A stretch of 64,000 nt of DNA, taken from the NCBI RefSeq assembly GCF_900446215.1, contig NZ_UAQZ01000012.1:124001-188000 (forward strand), in the 5' to 3' direction. This document shows positions 34,914 to 43,712 of this stretch, piece by piece (position 1 is the stretch's first letter; every line of letters starts with the position of its first letter). Under the pieces are notes generated by a model. It made no database searches and had not been told where the DNA came from. It was given only the letters and a program-made list of their open reading frames with translations. The DNA is from Burkholderia cenocepacia. GTDB taxonomy: Bacteria; Pseudomonadota; Gammaproteobacteria; Burkholderiales; Burkholderiaceae. Made by a program: the position numbers and the translations under genes.

Positions 34914-35669
34914 TCACACCCCGAGCAGGTCGTGCAGCGTCGGCATCTTGCCTTCCAGTTCGGACGCGCGGAAATGCTCGACGATGCTGCCGTGCTCCAT
35001 CACGTAGAAGCGGTCGGCGAGCGGCGCGGCGAAGCGGAAATTCTGTTCGACCATCACGATCGTGTAGCCGCGCGCCTTCAGCGCGACGATCATCCGCGCG
35101 AGCGCCTGCACGATCACCGGCGCGAGGCCCTCGGAAATCTCGTCGAGCAGCAGCAGGTTCGCGCCGGTGCGCAAGATCCGCGCGACCGCGAGCATCTGCT
35201 GCTCGCCACCGGACAGCCGCGTGCCCTGGCTCTGCCGGCGCGACGCGAGGTTCGGGAACATCGCGTAGATCTCGTCGAGCGACATCGCGTGTTCGCGCGA
35301 CCCGATCAGCGGCGGCAGCATCAGGTTCTCCTCGCACGACAGGCTCGAGAAGATCCCGCGCTCCTCCGGGCAGTAACCGATGCCGTAATGCGCGATGCGG
35401 TGCGTCGCGAGGCCGATCGTCTCGTGGCCGGCGACCTTGATCGACCCGCTGCGGCGGCCCGTGAGGCCCATGATCGCGCGCAGCGTCGTCGTGCGGCCCG
35501 CGCCGTTGCGGCCGAGCAGCGTGACGACCTCGCCGCGATGCACCGTCAGGTCGACACCGTGCAAGATGTGGGATTCCCCGTACCAGGCCTCGAGGCCCGT
35601 GATCTCCAGCGCAGGCGTACCGCTCTCGACGCCGCTCAATTCGCGTTCCTCCCGTTCGCTGTGCTTCAT
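34914..35669 (-). CDS. LivF-type ABC ATPase (system 2) with arginine in Walker A
   Basis: 251 residues. Signature LSGGEQQML, Walker B LLLLDEISEGLAP and switch region VMVEQNFRFA are normal for LivF. Walker A reads GRNGAGRTT: the invariant Lys is Arg59 (codon CGC at 35495-35493). In most P-loop ATPases loss of this Lys cripples hydrolysis, so this site may be degenerate with LivG doing the work, or Arg may substitute in this lineage. Starts inside the end of livG (four-base overlap). Confidence 0.9.
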   Translation of the reverse strand: MKHSEREERELSGVESGTPALEITGLEAWYGESHILHGVDLTVHRGEVVTLLGRNGAGRTTTLRAIMGLTGRRSGSIKVAGHETIGLATHRIAHYGIGYCPEERGIFSSLSCEENLMLPPLIGSREHAMSLDEIYAMFPNLASRRQSQGTRLSGGEQQMLAVARILRTGANLLLLDEISEGLAPVIVQALARMIVALKARGYTIVMVEQNFRFAAPLADRFYVMEHGSIVEHFRASELEGKMPTLHDLLGV

Positions 35670-36445
35670 GCGTGCGCCCCCGCGAGCGCCGCGTCGGCGC
35701 TGCCCATGTAGGCCTCGATGACGAGCGGATTCTTCGACACTTCCGCATACGAGCCTTCGGCCAGCACCTCGCCGCGTTGCAGGACGGTGATCGTGTCGGA
35801 GATCCCCGCGATCACGTTCATGTTGTGTTCCACCATCAGGATCGTGCGCCCGCTCGCGACCTTCTTGATCAACGCGGTCACGCGGTCGACGTCCTCATGG
35901 CCCATCCCCTGCGTCGGCTCGTCGAGCAGCATCAGTTCGGGCTCCATTGCGAGCGTCGTCGCGATCTCGAGCGCGCGCTTGCGGCCGTAGGCCAGCTCGA
36001 CGGTCGGCACGTGCGCGAAATCGGTGAGGCCGACCTGCGTGAGCAGGTCCATCGCGCGATCGTCGAGCCGCTTCAGCGTGCGCTCGCTGCGCCAGAAATG
36101 AAATTCGGTGCCGAGCGCGCGTTGCAGGCCGATGCGCACGTTCTGCAGCGCGGTGAGGTGCGGGAACACGGCCGAGATCTGGAACGAGCGGATGATGCCG
36201 CGCCGCGCGACCTGCGCGGGCCGCTCGTCGGTGATGTCGATGCCGTTGAAGACGATCTGGCCGGCCGTCGGCGTCAGAAATTTGGTGAGGAGGTTGAAAC
36301 AGGTGGTCTTGCCCGCGCCGTTCGGCCCGATCAATGCGTGGATCGCACCGCGCCGCACACGCAGGTTGACGCCGTTCACGGCGGTGAAGCCCCTGAATTC
36401 CTTCGTCAGTCCGCGTGTTTCCAGAATCGTGTCGCCGAGAATCAT
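35666..36445 (-). CDS. LivG-type ABC ATPase (system 2)
   Basis: 259 residues, canonical Walker [11 protein letters not shown], Walker B LMLLDEPTQGM and switch LMVEHNMNVI. The signature is LAYGRKRALEIA rather than LSGGQ, a variation common in LivG. With LivF it forms the ATPase pair; together they would have one consensus and one arginine-type P-loop. The first gene of the operon, with AAGGGAAC ahead of the ATG. Confidence 0.92.
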   Translation of the reverse strand: MILGDTILETRGLTKEFRGFTAVNGVNLRVRRGAIHALIGPNGAGKTTCFNLLTKFLTPTAGQIVFNGIDITDERPAQVARRGIIRSFQISAVFPHLTALQNVRIGLQRALGTEFHFWRSERTLKRLDDRAMDLLTQVGLTDFAHVPTVELAYGRKRALEIATTLAMEPELMLLDEPTQGMGHEDVDRVTALIKKVASGRTILMVEHNMNVIAGISDTITVLQRGEVLAEGSYAEVSKNPLVIEAYMGSADAALAGAHA

Positions 36446-36883
36446 GTTCCCTTCCGTACGAAGTCAGGCGAAGCACCGGGATGCCTGGCGCAGGCGGCCG
36501 CGAACAGGTCAGCGGATCAGCGGGCTGCCCCCGGGCGCCGTGGTACGCCTCGAGGGTTGGTCTCCCGCGCCGACGCGTATGCACATTACAGAACATTGTC
36601 GCGCCGTTGGTGCAGTGCAATCATCGGGATTTGCACTTATAGGGCTGGCCGCCATATCGGCCGCGACTGCGTGCGGTTTTGCACCGCGCTTTTTTGACAC
36701 GTGCATCATCACGCGTTGACCTGCTGCGGGATCCGGCACGCGCGCGCTCGACGAAAAAAAGCCGCGCGACGACGCGGCTTGCAGGGATCTTGCCGTTCGA
36801 ACGGACGCGACGGCAGCTTGTTTCGCATAGCGAATCAGCGGGCGTTCGCATGACCGCCCGCTGGCATGCGTGTCAGCGGGTCG
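36446..36883. other. Intergenic region upstream of liv system 2
   Basis: 438 bases. It holds the GMC gene terminator (36753-36780) and a second hairpin with a T6 tract on the plus strand (stem GCGGT/ACCGC at 36673-36687, T-run 36690-36695) that has no plus-strand gene before it. The liv promoter must be here but no good -35/-10 pair was seen. Confidence 0.45.
36753..36780 (-). terminator. Intrinsic terminator of the GMC oxidoreductase gene
   Basis: Minus-strand stem AAGCCGCG/CGCGGCTT (36780-36773 with 36766-36759) followed by seven T. It lies about 100 bases past the stop. Confidence 0.82.
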
Positions 36884-38569
36884 TCACACAGCCGTCACCG
36901 CGGCCTCGGTTCGCACCGCCGTCGCTTCGCGCGCCGCGCGGCGGTCGGCACGAATCATGTCGCTCGCGCGCTCGGCGATCATCAACGTCGGCGAATTGGT
37001 GTTGCCCGATGTGATGAACGGCATCACCGACGCATCGACGATCCGCAACCCGGCGATGCCGCGCACGCGCAGCCGGCTGTCGACCACCGCGCGTTCGTCG
37101 TCCGCGCGCCCCATCCGGCACGTGCCGACCGGGTGGAAGATCGTCGTGCCGACCGCGCCGGCCGCGTCGACCAGTTCGGCCTCGGTCCGGTATTGCGGGC
37201 CCGGCAAGATTTCCTCGGGGCGATAGCGCGCAAGCGCCGGTGCGGACGCGATCCGGCGCGTGAGGCGCAGCGCGTTCGCGGCGACGTGCCGATCGTGGTC
37301 GGTCGACAGATAGTTCGGCGCGATCGCCGGTGCGCTGCCCGGATCGGCGCTCGTCACGTGCACGCTGCCGCGCGACGTCGGCCGCAAATGGCAAACCGAC
37401 GCCGTAAAGGCGTTGAAGCGGTGCAGCGGTTCGCCGAAGCGTTCGAGCGACAGCGGCTGCACGTGATACTGGAGATCGGGGCGCATGAGTGCGGGATCGT
37501 CCGGATCCGATTTCGCGAATGCGCCCAACTGCGACGGCGCCATCGACATCGGCCCGCGCTGCAGCAGCGCATATTCGGCGCCGATCATCAGCTTGCCCCA
37601 CCAGTGCGCGGACAGCGTATTGAGCGTACGCACGCCGTCGACGCGAAACGCCATGCGCAATTGCAGGTGATCCTGCAGGTTTTCTCCGACGCCGGGCAGA
37701 TCCTGCACGACGTCGATGCCGAGCGCCTGCAGCCGCCGGCCATCTCCGATGCCCGACAGTTCGAGCAGTTGCGGCGAATTCACCGCGCCCGACGTCAGCA
37801 GCACTTCCGCTCGCGCGCACGCGACGTAATCGGTGCCGCCGCCGCGATACTCGACGCCGACCGCGCGCCGACCGTCGAAAATCACGCGCTGCGCATGCGC
37901 GCCGGTGATCACGGTCAGATTCGGGCGCGCCATCGCCGGCCGCAGGAACCCCTTCGACGTATTCCAGCGCACGCCGCGCTTCTGGTTCACTTCGAAGTAG
38001 CCGACCCCGGCATTGTCGCCGCGGTTGAAATCGTCGGTCGCGGGAATGCCCGTCTGCTGCGCGGCCTGCGCGAACGATTCGAGGATCTCCCAGCGCAGCC
38101 GCTGTTTCTCGACGCGCCAGTAGCCGCCCGCGCCGTGCGCGTCGCTCGCGCCCGCATGGTGATCCTCGCTACGCTTGAAGATCGGCAGCACGCTGTCCCA
38201 CGACCAGCCGGCGTCGCCGGTTTCCTGCGCCCAGTGATCGTAGTCCTCGCGCTGGCCGCGCATGTAGATCATCCCGTTGATCGACGAGCAGCCGCCGAGC
38301 ACGCGGCCGCGCGGATACGACAGCGCGCGGCCGTTGAGCGCCGCTTCGGGCTGCGTCTTGTACAGCCAGTCGGTGCGCGGGTTGCCGATGCAGTACAGAT
38401 AGCCGACCGGGATATGAATCCAGTGGTAGTCGTCCTTGCCGCCCGCTTCCAGCAGCAGCACGCTGATGTCGGGATCCTCGGTCAGGCGGTTCGCGAGCAC
38501 GCAGCCCGCGGTGCCCGCGCCGACGATCACGTAGTCGAATTCGCCCTCGAGCGTGCGTTGAGTACTCAC
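36884..38569 (-). CDS. GMC-family FAD-dependent oxidoreductase (alcohol/choline dehydrogenase-like)
   Basis: Oxidises an alcohol to an aldehyde with FAD. 561 residues. N-terminal FAD fold YVIVGAGTAGCVLANRL, glucose-methanol-choline signatures PRGRVLGGCSSINGMIYMRG and TSGAVNSPQLLELSGIG, and the C-terminal active site with HPVGTCRMG (His near 479) and GNTNSPTLM. No signal peptide, so cytoplasmic or peripheral. Resembles broad alcohol dehydrogenases rather than BetA specifically, and no bet genes are nearby. Divergent from a LysR regulator that may control it. Confidence 0.88.
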   Translation of the reverse strand: MSTQRTLEGEFDYVIVGAGTAGCVLANRLTEDPDISVLLLEAGGKDDYHWIHIPVGYLYCIGNPRTDWLYKTQPEAALNGRALSYPRGRVLGGCSSINGMIYMRGQREDYDHWAQETGDAGWSWDSVLPIFKRSEDHHAGASDAHGAGGYWRVEKQRLRWEILESFAQAAQQTGIPATDDFNRGDNAGVGYFEVNQKRGVRWNTSKGFLRPAMARPNLTVITGAHAQRVIFDGRRAVGVEYRGGGTDYVACARAEVLLTSGAVNSPQLLELSGIGDGRRLQALGIDVVQDLPGVGENLQDHLQLRMAFRVDGVRTLNTLSAHWWGKLMIGAEYALLQRGPMSMAPSQLGAFAKSDPDDPALMRPDLQYHVQPLSLERFGEPLHRFNAFTASVCHLRPTSRGSVHVTSADPGSAPAIAPNYLSTDHDRHVAANALRLTRRIASAPALARYRPEEILPGPQYRTEAELVDAAGAVGTTIFHPVGTCRMGRADDERAVVDSRLRVRGIAGLRIVDASVMPFITSGNTNSPTLMIAERASDMIRADRRAAREATAVRTEAAVTAV

Positions 38570-38757
38570 GGCGTGTCCCCTTCTGCTTGTTGTGCGCCGC
38601 GCGGCGCGATGCCGCGCGCATGTTCAGCATAGTGCGTCGTGTCGCGCGCCGCGCTCAAGGCCGCGCGCCGCGACCCGATGAAGCGTACTCCCGCGCGCGG
38701 GCGCCGATCCAATGAGTTATGCTGAACTGCGTTATAAGCCGCGCTCATATCACGACG

Positions 38758-39657
38758 ATGGATCTCACCCTGCTCCGCGCGTTCGCGACGGTCGCGCGCG
38801 AAGGCAACCTGACGCGCGCCGCCGCGCAGCTGCACCTGACGCAGCCGGCCGTCAGCCTGCAGATCAAGCATCTGCAGGAAACGCTCGGCGTCGCGCTGTT
38901 CACACGCACGTCGCGCGGGCTCGCGCTCACGCGCGACGGCCAGACGCTGCTGCCGCATGCGGAACGGGCGCTGGCCGCGGCCGCCGACGTGCAACGCGCC
39001 GCCGCCGCACTGCGGCACGAGGTGCGCGGCCGGCTGCGGATCGGCACGATCCTCGATCCGGGGTTCCTGCGGCTCGGCGGCTTCCTGCGTGCGCTGGTCG
39101 AGACCCATCCGCAGATCGAGACCGCGCTGCGGCACGGGATGTCGGGCTGGGTGATCGAACAGGTGCGTGCGCGGGCGCTCGACGTCGGCTACTACATCGG
39201 CCGTCCCGAAGAGGACTCGCCGCGCGACGAAGCGCTGTTCCACACCGTCACGCTGACGCGCTTCGAATATCGCGTCCTGGCGCCCGCCGGCTGGAAGGAG
39301 CGCGTGCAGCGCGCGCACGACTGGCGGGCGCTCGCCGCGCTGCCGTGGATCTGGACGCCGCCGGCGTCCGCGCACCACCGGCTGCTGTCGCGGCGTTTCG
39401 CGGACGCCGGCGCGCAGCCGGTGAAGGTCGCCGAGGTCGACCAGGAGCAGTCGATGCTCGATCTCGTCAAATCGGGGATCGGGTTGACGCTCGCACGCGA
39501 TTCGACCGCGCTGGCCGAAGCGCACGCGCATGCGCTGACGATCGTCGAGCACGTGACGGTGCCGACCGAACTGACGTTCGTGACGCTCGCCGAGCGGCGC
39601 GACGAGCCGGCGATCGCGGCCGCGTTGCGGCTGATCGAAGCGCAGTGGGCGATATGA
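38758..39657 (+). CDS. LysR-family transcriptional regulator
   Basis: 299 residues from the ATG at 38758 (MDLTLLRAFATVAREGN). N-terminal winged helix-turn-helix (LTRAAAQLHLTQPAVSLQIKHLQETLG) and a C-terminal periplasmic-binding-like effector domain. The 188-base gap to the divergent GMC gene is the usual arrangement of a LysR regulator with its target; AT-rich sequence at 38715-38752 could hold its site. The effector is unknown. Confidence 0.9.
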   Translation: MDLTLLRAFATVAREGNLTRAAAQLHLTQPAVSLQIKHLQETLGVALFTRTSRGLALTRDGQTLLPHAERALAAAADVQRAAAALRHEVRGRLRIGTILDPGFLRLGGFLRALVETHPQIETALRHGMSGWVIEQVRARALDVGYYIGRPEEDSPRDEALFHTVTLTRFEYRVLAPAGWKERVQRAHDWRALAALPWIWTPPASAHHRLLSRRFADAGAQPVKVAEVDQEQSMLDLVKSGIGLTLARDSTALAEAHAHALTIVEHVTVPTELTFVTLAERRDEPAIAAALRLIEAQWAI

Positions 39658-39861
39658 GCATTGCTGATGTCGATGCGGCCGATTGCGCATCGGGTATCGG
39701 TGCGTGATGCATCCCGCGGATCGCCGTCGCGGGCCGAATCACCGCCTCGCCCGCCCCGCGTCGTGTCGCCGCGCCCCCGCCCGCTCGTCACGCCACCATC
39801 GCAGGCTTTTTGCTAGATTGTGCGTTCGCACACCGCGAGACCCCGATTGAAGGAGACCCGC

Positions 39862-40395
39862 ATGGCCCGCAACATCGAGATCAAAGCCCGCGCCCGCGAA
39901 TTCGACCGGCTGCGCGAACAGGCGGCTCAACTCGCGACCGAAGCGCCGTTGTTCTACCGCCAGCAGGATTTCTTCTACGACGTGCCGCGCGGCCGGCTGA
40001 AGCTGCGCCGCTTCGAGGACGGCACGCCGGCGGAGCTGATCTTCTACCAGCGCGACGACCGCGATGGCCCGAAGGCGTCGTACTACACGCGCAGCCCGGT
40101 GACGAACCCCGACGCGATGCATTCGCTGCTCGCGACCGCGCTGACCACGCGCGGAATCGTCACGAAGGAGCGGCACGTGTACCTCGCGGGCCGCACGCGC
40201 ATCCATCTCGACCGCGTCGACGGGCTCGGCGATTTCATCGAACTCGAAGTCGTGCTCGGCCCGGACGACGACGAAGCCGGCGGCGAAGCGGAAGCGCACG
40301 AGGTATTCGCGAAGCTCGGCGTGGCGCAGGAGGATCTCGTCGCGGTCGCGTACGTCGATCTGCTGAACGCCGACGCCCAGCCCGAAACGGCCTGA
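39862..40395 (+). CDS. CYTH-domain protein (class IV adenylate cyclase / triphosphatase superfamily)
   Basis: 177 residues from the ATG at 39862, behind GAAGGAGA. The N-terminus MARNIEIKARARE is a CYTH-type signature, followed by alternating charged strands expected for the triphosphate tunnel (LKLRRFEDG, ELIFYQRDD, RHVYLAGRTRIHLDRV, FIELEVVLG). Members hydrolyse thiamine triphosphate or inorganic triphosphate, or make cAMP; which applies here cannot be told. Convergent with the Lrp-type gene. Confidence 0.8.
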   Translation: MARNIEIKARAREFDRLREQAAQLATEAPLFYRQQDFFYDVPRGRLKLRRFEDGTPAELIFYQRDDRDGPKASYYTRSPVTNPDAMHSLLATALTTRGIVTKERHVYLAGRTRIHLDRVDGLGDFIELEVVLGPDDDEAGGEAEAHEVFAKLGVAQEDLVAVAYVDLLNADAQPETA

Positions 40396-40403
40396 TCCGG
40401 CCC

Positions 40404-40437
40404 CGCTGAAGGCGCGCCGCGCGTGCCGCCTTCAGCG
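40404..40437. terminator. Hairpin between convergent CYTH and Lrp-type genes
   Basis: Perfect 11-bp stem CGCTGAAGGCG/CGCCTTCAGCG (40404-40414 and 40427-40437). No T-run on either side, but its place between convergent stops suggests a shared transcript end. Confidence 0.45.
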
Positions 40438-40466
40438 CCGGCGCCGGCCCCGCGGGCGCCGCCCCG

Positions 40467-40952
40467 TCACGCGGCGCCGGGCGCCAGGTGCGCGAGCGGC
40501 AGCGCGCCGTTGCGCTTGAAGGTCGTCAGCACGATGTTCGAGCGCACGCTGTCGACGCCCGGCACCCGCATCAGCTTCTTCATCACGAACTGCGACAGCG
40601 CGTTGAGATCCGGCGCGACGATCCGCAGCAGATAGTCGGCATCGCCCACCACCGCATGGCATTCGAGCACTTCGGGCAGCACGTCGATCTGCTGCTGGAA
40701 CTGCTCGATGATCGAATCGCCGTGATGCTTGAGCTTCAGGCTCGTGAACGCGGTCACGCCGAGCCCGAGCTTTTCGGGGCGCAGCATCACGCGGTAGCCT
40801 TCGATCACGCCGGCCGCCTCGAGCCGCTGCAGCCGCCGGCCGATCTGCGACGGCGACAGCGGCACCTCCTCACCCAGTTGCTGATGCGTCGCGCGACCGA
40901 AGCGCTGCAGCACGTCCAGCAGCGCGAGGTCGAAGTGATCGAGTTCCAGCAT
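40467..40952 (-). CDS. Lrp/AsnC-family transcriptional regulator
   Basis: 161 residues from the ATG at 40952 (MLELDHFDLALLDVLQRFG), preceded by GGAGA. N-terminal helix-turn-helix (THQQLGEEVPLSPSQIGRRLQRLE) and a C-terminal RAM ligand-binding domain (ECHAVVGDADYLLRIVAPD). Divergent from phhA across a short region containing an Lrp-size palindrome, so it probably controls phenylalanine hydroxylation in response to an amino acid, as known for related regulators. Confidence 0.9.
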   Translation of the reverse strand: MLELDHFDLALLDVLQRFGRATHQQLGEEVPLSPSQIGRRLQRLEAAGVIEGYRVMLRPEKLGLGVTAFTSLKLKHHGDSIIEQFQQQIDVLPEVLECHAVVGDADYLLRIVAPDLNALSQFVMKKLMRVPGVDSVRSNIVLTTFKRNGALPLAHLAPGAA

Positions 40953-40979
40953 GAGATTTCTCCGCATTGATTCGTGTTT

Positions 40980-41000
40980 TGATGCGTGATTATCGCATCA
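40980..41000. promoter_or_regulatory. Probable Lrp-type operator between lrp-like gene and phhA
   Basis: Inverted repeat TGATGCG-N7-CGCATCA (40980-40986 and 40994-41000) with an AT-rich centre, located in the divergent promoter region. Confidence 0.55.
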
Positions 41001-41091
41001 TTCGGCAAATCAACGCCAACTATGCGCCCAATCCGCGCGCAGCCCGCTCTACACTTGCATGGTCCCAACCCACAGCGTGCAGAGCCTGATC

Positions 41092-41985
41092 ATGTCCACC
41101 GTCGTCACCGCGAAACTGCAGGAGCAGTTCGATGCGGGCCTCGAAACCCGCGCCGATTTCACCATCGACCAGCCGCTGCACTGCTACGGCCAGGTCGACC
41201 ACGCGGTGTGGAAGCAGCTCTATGCGCGCCAGTCGGCCTTGCTGCGCGGCCGCGCGTGCGACGCGTTCGTCGCCGGACTCGGCAAGATCGAGCTGCCGGC
41301 CGATCACGTGCCGTCGTTCGCCGACGTGAATCGCCAGCTGAAGCCCGCGACCGGCTGGGAAATCGTCGCGGTACCGGGCCTCGTGCCCGACCGCGTGTTC
41401 TTCGAGCACCTCGCGAACCGGCGTTTCCCCGTCACCTGGTGGATGCGTCGCCCCGACCAGCTCGACTACCTGCAGGAACCCGACTGCTTCCACGACCTGT
41501 TCGGCCACGTGCCGCTGCTGATCGACCCGGTGTTCGCCGACTACATGCAGGCGTACGGCCGCACCGCGCTCGCGGTCGCCGACGACGAAGCGGCGCTGGC
41601 GCGGCTCGCGCGCCTCTATTGGTATACGGTGGAATTCGGGCTGATCCGCGACCCGCGCGGGACCGACGGGCTGTCGATCTACGGCGCCGGGATCGTGTCG
41701 AGCAAGGGCGAAAGCCTGTACAGCCTGGAAAGCGCGGCGCCGAACCGCCTCGGGTTCGATCTCGAGCGCGTGATGCGCACGAAGTACCGGATCGACACGT
41801 TCCAGAAGACCTACTTCGTGATCGACGATTTCGCGCAACTGTTCGCGCTCGCCGACGTCGACGGCCGCGCCCTGGCCGACCGGCTCGCGGCGCTGCCCGA
41901 ATTCGCGGCCGGCGCGGTGCTCGACACCGACCGCGTGCTGCATCGCGGCACGGGCGACGGCTGGCCCGACGACGCCGACGCGTGA
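41092..41985 (+). CDS. phhA: Phenylalanine 4-monooxygenase PhhA
   Basis: Non-haem iron, tetrahydropterin-dependent hydroxylation of phenylalanine to tyrosine in the cytosol, the first step of phenylalanine breakdown. 297 residues from the ATG at 41092, the same length as the Chromobacterium violaceum enzyme; an ATG at 41059 would add 11 residues and neither has a strong ribosome-binding site. The iron ligands are visible: His134 and His139 in [13 protein letters not shown], and Glu181 in [10 protein letters not shown]. phhB, which recycles the cofactor, follows 160 bases downstream. Confidence 0.96.
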   Translation: MSTVVTAKLQEQFDAGLETRADFTIDQPLHCYGQVDHAVWKQLYARQSALLRGRACDAFVAGLGKIELPADHVPSFADVNRQLKPATGWEIVAVPGLVPDRVFFEHLANRRFPVTWWMRRPDQLDYLQEPDCFHDLFGHVPLLIDPVFADYMQAYGRTALAVADDEAALARLARLYWYTVEFGLIRDPRGTDGLSIYGAGIVSSKGESLYSLESAAPNRLGFDLERVMRTKYRIDTFQKTYFVIDDFAQLFALADVDGRALADRLAALPEFAAGAVLDTDRVLHRGTGDGWPDDADA

Positions 41986-42145
41986 CGCACCAGGCGCCGC
42001 GACACCGCGGCGCCGACCGCCCGCGGCCAGCGGCCCGTCGCCGCCCACCCGTCGCCCTTTCCGCAACTATGAAACAATGAACGATGCCGGCCTCGCCGCG
42101 CGGTGCAGCCGCGTGCGGGCGCGGTTACCGAACGAGAGGTGCAAG

Positions 42146-42454
42146 ATGATCCACAAGCTCACATCCGAAGAACGCAAGACCCGGCTCGAAGGCCTGCCGC
42201 ACTGGACCGCCGTGCCGGGCCGCGACGCGATTCAGCGCCGCCTGCGCTTCGCCGATTTCAACGAGGCATTCGGCTTCATGACGCGCGTCGCGATCAAGGC
42301 GCAGGAGATGAACCACCATCCGGAATGGTTCAACGTGTACAACCGTGTCGACGTCACGCTGTCGACCCACGATGCCGACGGCCTCACCGAACGCGACATC
42401 GAACTCGCGCGTTTCATCGACGGCGCCGCGACGCACGCGCAACCCGGCGCCTGA
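42146..42454 (+). CDS. phhB: Pterin-4a-carbinolamine dehydratase PhhB
   Basis: Dehydrates 4a-hydroxytetrahydrobiopterin made by PhhA so the cofactor can be reduced again. 102 residues from the ATG at 42146 ([16 protein letters not shown]) behind GAGAGGTG; the same frame upstream lacks family similarity. Signature [26 protein letters not shown] with the active-site His pair. Co-directional with phhA. Confidence 0.95.
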   Translation: MIHKLTSEERKTRLEGLPHWTAVPGRDAIQRRLRFADFNEAFGFMTRVAIKAQEMNHHPEWFNVYNRVDVTLSTHDADGLTERDIELARFIDGAATHAQPGA

Positions 42455-42546
42455 GTCCCGCCTCTACCGCCGCGCGTCTTTCGGTGCGCGGCGCGTCAAC
42501 TTTTCATTTCGATGAACGTTTTCTAGGATGTACTCAGCGAAAGCCT

Positions 42547-42777
42547 TCAGCTTTCCAAGCCATCCTTAAGGCGCACGTAAGTCTCGTACGCTTTCCGTGC
42601 CTTGGGGTCCAAACCTTCCAGTTGCAGCGCGCTTTCGCGCTGTACAATCAGCAGCGCATACGGCTTGGAAAGCGCGCTGGCCTCTTCGCAGAGTTTGAGT
42701 TCGTCGCCGCTCGACGGCGAGCGGGCGCGCCAGAAATTGATCGCGGCTTCTAGGTCGTGGATCGAAATATCGGACAT
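42547..42777 (-). CDS. Small conserved protein, DUF3717-like
   Basis: 76 residues, MSDISIHDLEAAINFWRARS, a soluble helical protein with a hydrophobic core motif KPYALLIVQRESALQLEGL. I associate this wording with the DUF3717 family of Burkholderia and relatives, of unknown function. The start at 42777 is chosen because an upstream frame extension is low-complexity. Divergent from the response-regulator gene across about 120 bases. Confidence 0.7.
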   Translation of the reverse strand: MSDISIHDLEAAINFWRARSPSSGDELKLCEEASALSKPYALLIVQRESALQLEGLDPKARKAYETYVRLKDGLES

Positions 42778-42899
42778 GATTGGATCTAATCGTTCGCTGG
42801 CCGCCATGCTTGATGTCAGGCGAGGCGGCGCCCCTGTGGAAACGGCGTCGTGCTGTCCGCGTGCCTGAACCGCCAACCCATTGTACTTGAGCGAACTTC

Positions 42900-43592
42900 A
42901 TGCGACTCCTTCTGATCGAAGACGACCGCCCCATCGCACGCGGTATCCAGAGCAGCCTCGAGCAGGCTGGCTTCACCGTCGACATGGTGCATGACGGCAT
43001 CTTTGCCGAACAGGCGCTGGCACAGAACCGCCACGAACTCGTGATCCTCGACCTCGGCCTGCCGGGCATCGACGGAATGACGCTGCTCACGCGCTTCCGC
43101 CAGACCAACCGCCACACGCCCGTGATCGTGCTGACCGCGCGCGACGAGCTGAACGACCGGATCCAGGGCCTGAACTCCGGCGCCGACGACTACATGCTCA
43201 AGCCGTTCGAGCCGGCCGAGCTCGAAGCGCGCATCCGCGCGGTGATGCGCCGCAGCGGCCCGCACAGCGACATGCCGCGTCCGGAAGTGTCGCTCGGCGG
43301 CGTCCGCCTGTCGGGCGTCGACCGCCGCATCTTCAACGACGACAAGCCGCTCGAACTGTCGCCGCGCGAATTCGCGGTGCTCGAAATGCTGCTGCTGCGT
43401 CACGGCCGCGTCGTCAGCAAGGCGCAGTTGCAGGATCACCTCACGCACTTCGGCGGCGATCTCGGCGACACCGCGATCGAAGTCTACGTGCACCGCGTGC
43501 GCAAGAAACTCGAGCAGTGCCGGGTCGAAATCGTCACCGTGCGCGGCTTCGGCTACCTGCTGCAGGAAATCCGCCAGACGGCGAGCGTCTGA
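42900..43592 (+). CDS. OmpR-family response regulator
   Basis: 230 residues. Receiver domain with acidic pocket ED at 7-8, phosphoacceptor Asp51 in LVILDLGLPG, and Lys in MLKPFEPAE; C-terminal winged helix (ELSPREFAVLEMLL through IEVYVHRVRKKLE, VRGFGYLL). Closest in style to TctD/QseB/PmrA regulators. Encoded 120 bases ahead of a matching histidine kinase. Confidence 0.94.
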   Translation: MRLLLIEDDRPIARGIQSSLEQAGFTVDMVHDGIFAEQALAQNRHELVILDLGLPGIDGMTLLTRFRQTNRHTPVIVLTARDELNDRIQGLNSGADDYMLKPFEPAELEARIRAVMRRSGPHSDMPRPEVSLGGVRLSGVDRRIFNDDKPLELSPREFAVLEMLLLRHGRVVSKAQLQDHLTHFGGDLGDTAIEVYVHRVRKKLEQCRVEIVTVRGFGYLLQEIRQTASV

Positions 43593-43712
43593 GCGACGCC
43601 GCGCGCCGGCCGGCCGCGTGCCGCGGCGCGCCTGTGTGCGGCTTGCGCGTCGCCGCCCGGCGCACGACCGCGCCGCTCCCCGTGAGCGGCGCTCATCCAT
43701 TTGCCCGTCGAA

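Noticed and set aside
36540-36720. sigma54 promoter or NtrC site ahead of liv system 2
   Set aside because: TGCAC and GGTGC words occur, but no TGGCA-N7-TGC arrangement with correct spacing was found.
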